NCBI RefSeq assembly: GCF_016917355.1
Contig: NZ_CP070304.1
Span: 1,798,001 to 1,862,000, forward strand
Origin: Glaciimonas sp. PAMC28666
GTDB lineage: Bacteria; Pseudomonadota; Gammaproteobacteria; Burkholderiales; Burkholderiaceae_D
Reading direction: 5' to 3'
Length of the DNA: 64,000 bases
Part shown: in pieces, positions 9,408-18,656 of the stretch
Layout: each line of letters opens with the position of its first letter
How positions within the stretch are numbered: the stretch's first letter is position 1
Translations under genes and position numbers: made by a program
The notes under the pieces: generated by a model
Seen by the model: only the letters and a program-made list of their open reading frames with translations
What the model was told of the DNA's origin: nothing
Database searches by the model: none

Positions 9408-10745
9408 TTAACGTTGATAAACCCTTTTTCCTGCTGCAAACGTCGCCATAACACTGCGATCATCCCCTAGCAAAGCCATCGCAAATAATAACTCCTCAAG
9501 GCAATCCGTATTGGCAGTGCGGCGTGCCATCAATGGCGTCGCATGGGGGTCCAGCACGATAAAGTCGGCCTCAGCACCCGCGACAAAATTACCGATCGTA
9601 TTTTCCAGTTGCATACTGCGTGCTCCACCGAGCGTCGCCATATAGAACATCTGAAGCGCTGGTAAAAACGTTCCGCCCATGCGGGCAACCTTGTACGCCT
9701 CATTCATGGTTTGCAGCATCGAAAAGCTGGTGCCCCCACCAACATCGGTGGCCAGTGATAACGGCACCTGGTGCGTATTTGCAAGTTCAAAATTAAATAA
9801 GCCGCTCCCCAAAAACAGGTTCGAGGTTGGGCAGACCGAAATTGCCGATTGGGTTTCGGCCATCCGTCGACGATCATCATCGTTTAACCAGACGCAATGG
9901 GCGTACATCGAGCGTGGCCGCAACATGCCATATTTATCATAGACATCCATATAGCTGCGGGATTCCGGGAACAGTGCTTTGACCCAAGCCACCTCGTCGG
10001 CATTTTCAGCCGCATGGGTCTGCAAATAGACATCCGGATAAGCCGCCGCCAGCTCACCCGCCAATTGCAATTGCGCGTTGCTGGAAGTGGGTGCAAAGCG
10101 AGGCGTGATGGCATACAGTTGCCGCCCGCGATTGTGCCATTTATTGAGCAGGTCTTCACTTTCACGGATACCGCGCTCGGCGGTGTCCTGCAAAAACTCG
10201 GGACAGTTCCGATCCATCATTACTTTGCCAGCCACCATCCGCAGGTTGCGGGCTTCGCTCTCGGCAAAGAAAGCATCGACCGACTCAGGATGGACCGTGC
10301 AATACACCATCGCGGTTGTGGTTCCGCAACGCAATAATTGATCCAGAAAGAAGTCCGCAACGTTCCGTGCATGCTCGGGATCACTAAACTTGCGCTCGGT
10401 CGGAAAAGTATACTTTTCCAGCCACGGCAGCAAACCCGGCGAAGGCGACGCGATCATATCGGTTTGCGGGTAATGCACATGGGTATCGATAAAGCCCGGC
10501 ATGATGATTTTGCCGCGATAGTCATGAATGTGCTGACCTTCCGGCAGCGAACTCTTCAAATGTTGGTAATCGCCGGCCGCAACCACGCGCCCGTCTTTGA
10601 TCAAAAGCAGGCCGTCTTCTTGCCACGCAGTTGCATCCGCCTGATGCGCAGGGTCGGCAGGGTCCGCAGTAAAATGCAGCACACTGGCACGATAGGCCTG
10701 CAGTGTTACGTGATCGGATTGCGTGGTGTTGTCGCCTACTGCCAT
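9408..10745 (-). CDS. guaD: Guanine deaminase
   Basis: Zn-dependent amidohydrolase that converts guanine to xanthine and ammonia in the cytoplasm. The 445-residue length is normal. Metal-site signatures are visible: DTHVHYPQTD (His89 and His91), QTHAAEN, and the late LATDVGGGTSFS aspartate. The specificity segment AMVYCTVHPESVDAFF is typical of guanine deaminases. AAGGAAC precedes the ATG. It lies downstream of xdhC on the same strand with a 145-bp gap, so its product xanthine feeds the xanthine dehydrogenase encoded just upstream. Together these genes take guanine to urate. No urate-oxidising genes follow in the window. Confidence 0.94.
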   Translation of the reverse strand: MAVGDNTTQSDHVTLQAYRASVLHFTADPADPAHQADATAWQEDGLLLIKDGRVVAAGDYQHLKSSLPEGQHIHDYRGKIIMPGFIDTHVHYPQTDMIASPSPGLLPWLEKYTFPTERKFSDPEHARNVADFFLDQLLRCGTTTAMVYCTVHPESVDAFFAESEARNLRMVAGKVMMDRNCPEFLQDTAERGIRESEDLLNKWHNRGRQLYAITPRFAPTSSNAQLQLAGELAAAYPDVYLQTHAAENADEVAWVKALFPESRSYMDVYDKYGMLRPRSMYAHCVWLNDDDRRRMAETQSAISVCPTSNLFLGSGLFNFELANTHQVPLSLATDVGGGTSFSMLQTMNEAYKVARMGGTFLPALQMFYMATLGGARSMQLENTIGNFVAGAEADFIVLDPHATPLMARRTANTDCLEELLFAMALLGDDRSVMATFAAGKRVYQR

Positions 10746-10890
10746 GGGATACGTTCCTTTTTGTTATCTTTAATGATCAATTGCTGTTTCTGTGAAGCTA
10801 TTTCTATGAAGCTACTGCACAACGTGCTTTCCATTCGCACCGCTTTGTATTAAACCCTCGGTATTAAAGGTTTGTAGTAAACGTTTTGTA

Positions 10891-12069
10891 CTAAACCTTT
10901 TGAGGCACTCGTTGATTCAACTCCGGTGACAGGTCAGACGGGGCAGAGGTCACGGAGGTCAAGGAATTCACCGAGCTCACCGAAGCAACCGATATCGGTG
11001 GCATTGCACGACCGATGCATTCCCACACCTGCAGCAGTTGCGCAGTCACCGAAGCGGCGATCACTGCGGGCTCTTTGCCAACGATTCCCGGAATACCAAT
11101 CGGGCAGACCATTTCTGCCAAACGTTCCGGCGCGATACCGCGTTCTGCCAGTCGGTGTTCAAACTGCATCCGTTTTGTTTTCGATCCGATCAATCCAAAC
11201 CATGCAACGTCCTCGCGCTGCAAAATCAATTCAGATAACCGTTGATCCAGCGCGTGGTTATGCGTCATGACCAAAAAACTCGCACCAGCCGGTGCACTGG
11301 CAACCATCGCTTCGGGCACGTCAGTCGCTTCCACCACCACATTGGCGGGCTGAAGATCGGGAAACATTTCCTCCCGCTCATCAATCCAGGTTATCCGGCA
11401 GGGCAAATCGGCTAAGGCGCGTACGATGGCAGCCCCAACGTGACCCGCGCCAAACAAAAACAATTGCGGACGCGGTGCCAGACAACCATCCAGCAGCCAG
11501 CGCCTTCCCACACTATCGCGTAACAGCATTGCCCCATCCACCAGGGCAGGCAACTTCGGCAACATACCCGGACCATGCAGGCGTTGGCCGGCAGCATCAC
11601 ACAGACTTGGAGCCGTTGCGCTGCTGATGCTATCCCTGCTATCGACGCTATCAACACAATCCAGCGCAACCAAACGCCAGCTATCCTCGGCTTTGCGCAA
11701 GCGCAACTGCAGATAATTGAAATATTCAGCATCGCTGGCGTCGACCCGTTCAAAAGCCAGATGCACAACGCCGCCGCAACATTGGCCAAGCGACGGCCCC
11801 AGTGAAAACCGTTGCAAACGCCGCTCACCTGACAAATTAAACGCGTCCGCTTCGGTTTCCAGGAGCATCTGACGTGCAATATCGATGGCGCACAATTCCA
11901 GATGGCCGCCACCGATGGTGTCGAATTGCGCCAGTGAAGTCACCACCATCTTCGCGCCAGGCGCGCGCGGTCCGGACCCTTCGACCTGCGCGACCGTGAT
12001 CAAAATCGCCGGATTGGCAGGGGTCGGTTGCTTCATCAACGCTGTCAGTGCATTTAACCAGATAGTCAT
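10891..12069 (-). CDS. xdhC: Xanthine dehydrogenase accessory protein XdhC
   Basis: XdhC binds molybdopterin cofactor, helps sulfurate it and inserts it into XdhB. The 392-residue protein has the N-terminal XdhC/CoxI region, with SLGQCCGGVVHLAFE around residue 95, and a C-terminal Rossmann segment LFLFGAGHVGAAIV. It is longer than most homologues because of two low-complexity insertions. One is an internal VDSVDSRDS stretch, the other a Ser/Val-rich stretch near residues 362-376. Both are encoded by in-frame 9-nt tandem repeats (annotated separately). It is the third gene of the xdhABC operon, 34 bp after xdhB. Confidence 0.92.
   Translation of the reverse strand: MTIWLNALTALMKQPTPANPAILITVAQVEGSGPRAPGAKMVVTSLAQFDTIGGGHLELCAIDIARQMLLETEADAFNLSGERRLQRFSLGPSLGQCCGGVVHLAFERVDASDAEYFNYLQLRLRKAEDSWRLVALDCVDSVDSRDSISSATAPSLCDAAGQRLHGPGMLPKLPALVDGAMLLRDSVGRRWLLDGCLAPRPQLFLFGAGHVGAAIVRALADLPCRITWIDEREEMFPDLQPANVVVEATDVPEAMVASAPAGASFLVMTHNHALDQRLSELILQREDVAWFGLIGSKTKRMQFEHRLAERGIAPERLAEMVCPIGIPGIVGKEPAVIAASVTAQLLQVWECIGRAMPPISVASVSSVNSLTSVTSAPSDLSPELNQRVPQKV
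10942..10986. repeat. Five 9-nt tandem units in the 3' end of xdhC
   Basis: Five contiguous 9-base units of pattern caccgaagc / caccgagct / caaggaatt / cacggaggt / ggcagaggt. On the coding strand they give five (A/S/N/T)-S-(V/L/A) tripeptides at XdhC residues 362-376, close to the C-terminus where a disordered tail would be tolerated. Confidence 0.75.
11629..11655. repeat. Three 9-nt tandem units inside xdhC
   Basis: gctatccct, gctatcgac and gctatcaac follow each other without spacing. On the coding strand they give VDS-VDS-RDS between the two XdhC domains. The phase preserves the reading frame. Confidence 0.75.
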
Positions 12070-12103
12070 GGCGACTTACCTTTTTTAAAATCAATTACCC
12101 GTA

Positions 12104-14479
12104 TCAGACAGCGTTAGCCACAGCCATTGCTTCAACCGCTGTAATCGCATTCAGAATGGCTTCGCTGGTCGCCGGTGCGTTCAGTGGCGGGTTATAGCGA
12201 TGACCGGCCACGCTCGCTACCGCATCACGAATGGCGAAGAAAACCGAGAATGGCAATAACAATGGCGGTTCACCTACTGCTTTGGAGCGATGAATACTGT
12301 CTTCAACGTTGCGATTCTTAAATAGCTGCACGCGGAAGTCTTGCGGACAATCGGAGATCGCCGGAATTTTGTAAGTCGATGGCGCATGCGTCATCAATTT
12401 TCCGTCCTTGTTCCACCACAACTCTTCAGTCGTCAACCACCCCATTCCCTGAATGAACGCACCCTCAACCTGCCCGATGTCGAGCGCTGGATTGAGCGAG
12501 GCACCGGCGTCGTAAAGCGCGTCGGCGCGCAACAATCGCCATTCACCGGTAAGCGTATCAACCACCACTTCGGAGACCGAAGCGCCGTAGGCAAAATAGG
12601 AAAATGGATGGCCGGTCATGGTTTTGGAATCCCAATACAGACCCGGCGTGGCGTAGAAACCATCAGACCATAGCTGCACGCGTGCCATATACGCTTTTTG
12701 GACCAGATCAGCGAACGTGATACTGTGCTCGCCCATTTGCACCAGACCTGCCGCAAAGGTGACTGCAGTGATATCACCCGCATGCAACGTCACAAAAAAT
12801 TCTGCCAGACGCTGACGGATCTTATGTGCGGCGTTTTGTGCCGCTTTACCGTTCAGATCGGCACCGGTGGATGCGGCAGTCGCCGAGGTATTCGCAATTT
12901 TACTGGTATCGGTCGCCGTGACGCGCACCAGCGCCAACGGAATACCCAATGCATGCGCGACAACCTGAGCAACTTTGGTATTCACGCCCTGCCCCATTTC
13001 GGTTCCGCCATGGTTGACCAGCACAGAACCATCGGTATAGACATGGACCAGCGCCCCAGCCTGATTCAGGTGGGTCACATTAAAGGCAATACCAAATTTG
13101 ACCGGCGTCAGCGCAAGGCCTTTTTTGAGCACAGGGCTGCTGGCGTTGAACGCATCGATCGCAGCGCGGCGCTGGCGATAATCGCTGCTGGTCTCCAACT
13201 CGTCGACCAGTTCATGAATCACATTGTCGACCACAATTTGACCGTATTGGGTCACATTGCGACCTTCTTCCGCGTTACGGCCATAAAAATTATGTTTGCG
13301 AATATCCAGTGCATCCTGGCCAAGATTACGTGCAATCTCGTCGAGGATATATTCGATCGCAATCGCCCCTTGTGGACCGCCAAAACCGCGAAACGCCGTA
13401 TTCGACTGGGTATTGGTTTTGCCGCACATGGCATGGATATCCACGTCCGACAGATAATAGGCATTGTCGAAATGGCAGACTGCACGCGTCGCAACCGGGG
13501 CCGACAAATCGGCGGAATAGCCCGCACGGCTGACCATCTGCACGCGGGCACCGACTATACGCCCGTCGTTGTCATAAGCGACTTCATACTCGTAATGGAA
13601 GCAATGCCGCTTGCCCGTGACCATCATGTCGTCGTCCCGGTCGGCACGCAGTTTGACCGGACGTTTTAGCTTATGCGCCGACACCGCTGCGACCGCTGCC
13701 CACAACGCCGATTGTGACTCCTTGCCACCAAAGCCGCCGCCCATGCGACGACATTCGACCACCACGTTATGGGCATGCAAACCAAGCGCGTGCGCCACCA
13801 CATGTTGCATTTCGGACGGATGCTGGGTGGAACACTGCACTAGCATGCCGTTCCCTTCTTTCGGAATAGCGTACGAGATCTGACCTTCAAGATAAAACTG
13901 CTCCTGACCGCCCACCAGCAGTTCGCCGCGCAATTTATGCGGTGCGTTAGCAAATGCCGACGCCACATCACCGCGTGCCAGATGCATCGGCGGTAACACA
14001 TACGACTTCGCGGCATGCGCCGCTTGCGGCGTCAAAATCGCCGGTAGCTCGTCATAATCCACCACCGCTTTGCGCACAGCCCGGCGCGCATTGTCATGAC
14101 TGTCAGCCACCACCACGAAAATAGGCTGACCAACATACTGCACCAGACCATCAGCCAGGATCGGATCGTCGTGAATAATCGGACCGCAATCGTTGGTGCC
14201 CGGAATATCGCTGGCGGTATACACGGCGACTACACCGGTGGCGTTGCGCACCGCTTCCAGATTGACCGAGCGCAGGCGTGCGTGCGCTTTCTGCGACATA
14301 CCAAGGGCGGCGTGCAGCGTGCCTTGCGCTTCCGGAATATCATCGGTATAAGTAGCCTCGCCCAACACATGCAGGGCAGCCGACTCATGCGGATGCGACT
14401 GGCCAACTTCGGCCCAACTACCGCGATCAACAGGCGCTGCACTATCGGTTTTCAAAAAAGCGTCGGTGTGGGTATTCAT
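12104..14479 (-). CDS. xdhB: Xanthine dehydrogenase, molybdopterin-binding subunit XdhB
   Basis: Large catalytic subunit (791 aa) of bacterial xanthine dehydrogenase, which hydroxylates hypoxanthine and xanthine to urate at a Mo centre. Typical motifs are GGGFGGKES near residue 250, GFGGPQGAIAIEYI, GGTEMGQGVNTKVAQV, and the late KAVGEPPLLLPFSV carrying the catalytic glutamate of the family. The ATG is preceded by AAAGGAAC. It lies 38 bp downstream of xdhA and 34 bp upstream of xdhC on the minus strand, an intact xdhABC operon order. I see no frameshift or missing motif. Confidence 0.95.
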   Translation of the reverse strand: MNTHTDAFLKTDSAAPVDRGSWAEVGQSHPHESAALHVLGEATYTDDIPEAQGTLHAALGMSQKAHARLRSVNLEAVRNATGVVAVYTASDIPGTNDCGPIIHDDPILADGLVQYVGQPIFVVVADSHDNARRAVRKAVVDYDELPAILTPQAAHAAKSYVLPPMHLARGDVASAFANAPHKLRGELLVGGQEQFYLEGQISYAIPKEGNGMLVQCSTQHPSEMQHVVAHALGLHAHNVVVECRRMGGGFGGKESQSALWAAVAAVSAHKLKRPVKLRADRDDDMMVTGKRHCFHYEYEVAYDNDGRIVGARVQMVSRAGYSADLSAPVATRAVCHFDNAYYLSDVDIHAMCGKTNTQSNTAFRGFGGPQGAIAIEYILDEIARNLGQDALDIRKHNFYGRNAEEGRNVTQYGQIVVDNVIHELVDELETSSDYRQRRAAIDAFNASSPVLKKGLALTPVKFGIAFNVTHLNQAGALVHVYTDGSVLVNHGGTEMGQGVNTKVAQVVAHALGIPLALVRVTATDTSKIANTSATAASTGADLNGKAAQNAAHKIRQRLAEFFVTLHAGDITAVTFAAGLVQMGEHSITFADLVQKAYMARVQLWSDGFYATPGLYWDSKTMTGHPFSYFAYGASVSEVVVDTLTGEWRLLRADALYDAGASLNPALDIGQVEGAFIQGMGWLTTEELWWNKDGKLMTHAPSTYKIPAISDCPQDFRVQLFKNRNVEDSIHRSKAVGEPPLLLPFSVFFAIRDAVASVAGHRYNPPLNAPATSEAILNAITAVEAMAVANAV

Positions 14480-14517
14480 CGTATTTGTTCCTTTTGCCGA
14501 ATGGGGCTTAGCTTAAT

Positions 14518-16089
14518 TCAGGCGCATGCAAACGCATTAACCTGATCGGCCCGCAATGGGGCATCGGTGCGCGTTTCCAACCAAAACCGACGTAACAGAT
14601 TTTGCGCTGTTTTCATCCGGTAGGTGCTGGATGCGCGCATGTCTGAGAGCGGCGCAAAATCTTCTGCAAGCAGCGCCATGGCGGCTTGCAATCTGATTTC
14701 ATCCCACGGCTGCCCCACCAGCGCCGCTTCGGCTTTGGCGGCACGTTTTGGGGTTGCCGCCATGCCACCGAAAGCAATCCGTATGGCACCTATCACATCC
14801 CCCTCCATCACCACCGAAAACGCAGCACACACCGCAGAAATGTCCTGATCAAAACGCTTGGCCAGTTTATACGTACGGAACTGGGTGTCAGCACGTGGGA
14901 GCGGAACCCGGACTGATTCGACAAACTCATCGGCCTGCATGTCTTTTTTCATATAATCCAGATACAACGCTTCCAATGGCATCACGCGTTGCCCTAAAGG
15001 TCCGCGCAACACCACTTCGGCACCGAGTGCGATCAGCCATGGCGGAGAATCGCCAATCGGTGAGCCGTTCGCGACGTTGCCGCCCAGCGTGCCAGCGTTG
15101 CGGATCGGCAACGAAGCAAAACGTTGCCACATTTCAAGTAGTTCAGGATAGTGCGCACTGAGTGCTGCATATGCATCATTGAGGGTTACGCCCGCACCGA
15201 TTTCCAACTGACCATCTTTGGTCGTGACTGTCGCAAGCTCTTTAACCCGCCCCAGAAAAATGATATCGCCCAGATCGCGCATTTGCTTGGTAACCCACAA
15301 ACCAACGTCAGTCGAGCCCGCCAGCATGCGCGCCGCAGGAAAGCGCGCACGCACCTCTACCAATTGCTGCAGGGTACGGGGCGCGTAAAACTGCTGCCCC
15401 CCGTAGCTATAGGCAAACATTTCGTCACGCTGCAGTTTTTGCAGCGACGCCTGTAATGTTTCACGATCAAAATGAACGACCGGTAACTCACCCATACGAT
15501 GCGCGGCATCGATAATCGGACGATATCCGGTACAACGACACAGGTTTCCAGACAACGCTACATCGATATCTTTCCGCTGCAAAGGTTGCCATGGCGTTGA
15601 TGCCAGGCCCTGCGCCGGACGCTGTTGAGACGTTGCGGTCAAACACGGGGTCGACTGAACGCCTTCATTTTTAAGATATAAATCCCATAACGACATCACA
15701 AAACCGGGCGTACAAAAACCGCACTGAGAGCCATGGCATTCCACCATCGCTTGCTGCACCGGATGTAAGCCGCCATCCTGCTGCTTCAGATCCTCGACTG
15801 TAAATAGGGCTTTGCCGTCCAGCGTTGGCAAAAACTGGATACAGGAATTGACTGATTTCATCTGCACGCCATCCGCACCGAGTTCGCCGATCACAACGGT
15901 ACAGGCACCGCAATCGCCTTCAGCGCAACCCTCCTTGGTGCCGGTGCAATGTAAATCTTCGCGCAGATGCTGAAGAATGGTGCGAGTGGGGGCGGCACTA
16001 TCAACCGTATGCACCTCGCCACGATAAAAAAAGCGAATTGGGCTGCTGGCTGCGCCGGATGTTGCGGTCGTTTGGATGGCAGTAGACAA
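14518..16089 (-). CDS. xdhA: Xanthine dehydrogenase, FeS/FAD subunit XdhA
   Basis: Small subunit of xanthine dehydrogenase, passing electrons from the Mo centre through two 2Fe-2S clusters to FAD and NAD+. The first cluster is in CAEGDCGACTVVIG, the second in CHGSQCGFCTPGF plus GNLCRCTGYRPI. The FAD domain follows with LAGSTDVGLWVTK and GGNVANGSPIGD. There is no ATG near the N-terminus. A TTG at 16101 would itself be the first base triplet of the GGAG ribosome site, so I choose the TTG at 16089, which has GGAG about six bases upstream (523 aa). It is the first gene of the operon. Confidence 0.93.
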   Translation of the reverse strand: MSTAIQTTATSGAASSPIRFFYRGEVHTVDSAAPTRTILQHLREDLHCTGTKEGCAEGDCGACTVVIGELGADGVQMKSVNSCIQFLPTLDGKALFTVEDLKQQDGGLHPVQQAMVECHGSQCGFCTPGFVMSLWDLYLKNEGVQSTPCLTATSQQRPAQGLASTPWQPLQRKDIDVALSGNLCRCTGYRPIIDAAHRMGELPVVHFDRETLQASLQKLQRDEMFAYSYGGQQFYAPRTLQQLVEVRARFPAARMLAGSTDVGLWVTKQMRDLGDIIFLGRVKELATVTTKDGQLEIGAGVTLNDAYAALSAHYPELLEMWQRFASLPIRNAGTLGGNVANGSPIGDSPPWLIALGAEVVLRGPLGQRVMPLEALYLDYMKKDMQADEFVESVRVPLPRADTQFRTYKLAKRFDQDISAVCAAFSVVMEGDVIGAIRIAFGGMAATPKRAAKAEAALVGQPWDEIRLQAAMALLAEDFAPLSDMRASSTYRMKTAQNLLRRFWLETRTDAPLRADQVNAFACA

Positions 16090-16101
16090 GAAAGACTCCA
16101 A

Positions 16102-16462
16102 TATGATTTATTTATATACCCAGAGTAGCAGCGGCGCTACTCGACAGGTGCGCTAGTTGAATGATGTTCAGTATTCCTGGAATGAAATAGCGACACGGCA
16201 GACCACGTCAAAGAGTTATTATGCAGTTAATTCTTATTATTTATTATTACCGTTATTGATGACTGATATTGCTTAAATATATATCTAATTTAATAACATT
16301 GCGCACACTGCTTAGAGCCTGTCATATGCGATCTTTCGGAAAGCCCTTGCCTACAAATAATGGACTTCGCCGCTAACCACGCATTTTCAGTACATTTAAT
16401 GCATGCGACACAGCCCGCGCCCCTTAGAATCCTATTTCCACTAGCAAATTCAGGTAACGACA
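16102..16462. other. AT-rich divergent intergenic region (xdhA / lyase)
   Basis: This 361-bp gap between divergent genes is markedly AT-rich around 16215-16295, with runs such as ttattatttattatta and aaatatatatctaattt. It presumably holds both promoters. No open frame or clear operator palindrome stands out. Confidence 0.5.
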
Positions 16463-18016
16463 ATGCCCCGCTCATATCTCAAGACCATGCCAAAATCCGT
16501 TCTATCCACATTTCCGCGTCAGCTCAGTATGCTGGCCCTGATCCCGCTCATGACATGGTCGCTGGCTTGTGCGGCAGCTGATGCACCAACTGGCAAAGAT
16601 TTACACGATAATTTCCATTTTTTGGGCGAGATGAATAAAGCCTCTACCATCATGGTGGTAGAAACAGGGATCGTACCGCCTGCGCTGGGCAAAAAAATTG
16701 CCTCAGCGGTCGATCAGGTTATCCAGAACGGCGACCAGCCCGGTGCCAAACGACCGGCCGACTATTTACAATATGAACCGCTAATCCTCGCCATCGCTGG
16801 GCCGGATGGTTCGCGCATGCACTCTGGACGTAGCCGTCAGGACATCTTGTCAACCACACGTCGTCTGATGCAACGCGAACGCGCCTTGAAGCTGATGGAC
16901 GCGATGAACAAATCCAAAGCGGAGTTTCTGGCACTCGCCGCCAAACATCTCGACACCATCGTCCCCGCCTATACCAACGGGGTGCAAGCTCAACCGACGA
17001 CCTATGCCCATTATCTGCTCGCCTTCGCCTCCGTGTTCGGCCGTGACAGTACCCGCCTCAAGGAAGCCTATGCGCGGCTGAACCAAAGTCCGCTGGGATC
17101 AGCCGCACTCGGCACCTCAAGCTTTCCGATTGATCGACCGCGTCTGGCAGAATTGCTGGGATTTGACGGCGTGATCGAGAATTCCTACGATGCGACGCAA
17201 CTAGGCGCACTCGACCAAGGGGTTGAACTGGTCACGTTATGCAGCAATGCCGCGCTGATGATCGGTATTTTAATGCAGGATATCCACACCCAATATCACC
17301 AACCCTATCCTTGGATCATGATTCAGGAAGGACACCTGACCGGCACCAGCAGCATCATGCCGCAAAAGCGCAATCCGTATGCTCTCAACATCTTGCGCCT
17401 GCAGGCCAGCGATATCGTGGGCGGATCTATGACGTTTCAGATAGAAGCGCACAATGTCACCCCCGGCATGCCGGATTACAAGCGTGATCAGGTCGAGAAA
17501 ACGCTGGACCTGACTACGGACGCCTTCGTTAAGCTGGCCGATTTGATGGATAACCTGATCATCGACAAGCAGCGCTCACTGGAAGAAGTCGATGACGACT
17601 ATTCAACCACCACCGAACTGGCTGACATCCTGCAACGCGACTCCAACATCCCGTTCCGCGTGGGCCATCACTTTGCGTCGGACTTGGTCACTTACGGCCG
17701 CATTCACAAATTCAAATCGCGCGATATTCCCTTTGACATTGTGCAACAAAAGTATGCAGAAGCTGTGAAGGCGTTTGGCTTCACCGATACGCAATTTCCG
17801 CTGACGCAGGAACGCTACAAAAAGGCATTGACGGCGCAAAACATGCTGGCGTCCAGCAAAGGATTGGGCGGACCGCAACGTAGCGAAACCGAACGCATGC
17901 TGGCAGTTGAAAACGAAAAACTGAAACAAGACGTCTCGTGGCTAAAAACCCAACAGGACAAACTTGCACGTGCGCAGGATAATCTGGATAAAACGTTCCA
18001 TAAGCTCGAGAATTAA
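16463..18016 (+). CDS. Exported argininosuccinate-lyase-like enzyme
   Basis: A 517-residue member of the aspartase/fumarase/argininosuccinate lyase superfamily. HSGRSRQDI matches the ArgH-type substrate loop, and GTSSIMPQKRNP is the superfamily signature with its catalytic serine loop. Unlike true ArgH it begins with a basic segment and a hydrophobic stretch (LSMLALIPLMTWSLACAAA), a likely signal peptide cleaved before DAPTGK, and ends in a ~40-residue charged coiled-coil-like tail. The catalytic domain therefore probably acts in the periplasm. A C-N lyase on an amino-acid/fumarate-type adduct (as in EDDS lyase relatives) is plausible, but the substrate is unknown. It is divergent from xdhA; a link to purine breakdown is not shown. 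Confidence 0.75.
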   Translation: MPRSYLKTMPKSVLSTFPRQLSMLALIPLMTWSLACAAADAPTGKDLHDNFHFLGEMNKASTIMVVETGIVPPALGKKIASAVDQVIQNGDQPGAKRPADYLQYEPLILAIAGPDGSRMHSGRSRQDILSTTRRLMQRERALKLMDAMNKSKAEFLALAAKHLDTIVPAYTNGVQAQPTTYAHYLLAFASVFGRDSTRLKEAYARLNQSPLGSAALGTSSFPIDRPRLAELLGFDGVIENSYDATQLGALDQGVELVTLCSNAALMIGILMQDIHTQYHQPYPWIMIQEGHLTGTSSIMPQKRNPYALNILRLQASDIVGGSMTFQIEAHNVTPGMPDYKRDQVEKTLDLTTDAFVKLADLMDNLIIDKQRSLEEVDDDYSTTTELADILQRDSNIPFRVGHHFASDLVTYGRIHKFKSRDIPFDIVQQKYAEAVKAFGFTDTQFPLTQERYKKALTAQNMLASSKGLGGPQRSETERMLAVENEKLKQDVSWLKTQQDKLARAQDNLDKTFHKLEN

Positions 18017-18131
18017 ACGTTGCTGAATAAGCAGGCCGGTAGCCCGCCCTGCTTTGTGCGGCGACAAACGCTCGAGTCCATCACACCAAGTAGGCTAAGA
18101 TGCTTTGGAGAAAATGGAAACGGAGGCAGGT

Positions 18132-18233
18132 ATGACCAAATTAAAAGGGGTCACTTCACACCGCGGACGAGAAATCGCCGAACTGAGCGCTGGTGGTCAC
18201 GCCTTGCTTACCAAAGTAGGCAACCCGCTTTAA
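18132..18233 (+). CDS. Possible 33-residue peptide with strong ribosome site
   Basis: ATG 18132 follows GGAGGCAGGT, one of the best Shine-Dalgarno matches in the window, and opens a 33-residue frame starting MTKLKGVTSHRGRE. I do not recognise it. It overlaps antisense with the minus-strand candidate at 18156-18308, and at most one of them is likely real. It may be the surviving 5' end of a decayed gene downstream of the lyase. Confidence 0.2.
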   Translation: MTKLKGVTSHRGREIAELSAGGHALLTKVGNPL

Positions 18234-18308
18234 GTCCAACATATTCAAACCTGCCGATTCCCTGCACACCCGCAGGGCCGAACTGATGATGTCTCTGTTT
18301 TCCTGCAT
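18156..18308 (-). CDS. Possible 50-residue protein
   Basis: Minus-strand frame starting at ATG 18308, six bases after GAGGA. It begins MQENRDIISSALRVCRESAG and ends with FGDFSSAV. Its composition looks protein-like, but I recognise no family. Overlapping antisense to the 18132 frame, it could be chance. Confidence 0.25.
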   Translation of the reverse strand: MQENRDIISSALRVCRESAGLNMLDLKRVAYFGKQGVTTSAQFGDFSSAV

Positions 18309-18656
18309 TGGCATTCCTCGACGATGCTTGGTAACTTATGATGCGCAACATTTCATAAAATTAATACGATGAAAAGTCTGGCAAACGCCCCGATTTATCT
18401 GAAAATATCAAAGACATATCTGCCGGGAATCTTGGCGATATACTGCGGGAAATTTGCGCTCGTAGAAACTTGGCGCGTTCTTGAAGGCGATGAGACTGGG
18501 GTGATTTAGCCGCATTGGACGGCCGCTAAACGCTGGCGAAGTAGTCAGATAAAACGGATGCAAGAATGCGTTTCGAGCAAAACGAAGATAGTAATTTTAG
18601 CGAGCACCAACCACCGATTTACCGATAGCGGGTGCCCTTTTCCACAGCCAATATTT
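18309..18656. other. Gene-free stretch before the metH stop
   Basis: The rest of the 640-bp gap 18017-18656. Only short frames without family resemblance occur, for example one from ATG 18369 of about 46 codons. No clear terminator hairpin for metH or the lyase is visible. It may be decayed sequence. Confidence 0.4.

Noticed and set aside
12698-13669. 323-codon plus-strand frame antisense to xdhB
   Set aside because: It is the antisense shadow of a well-supported catalytic subunit, rich in His/Arg as expected for such frames.
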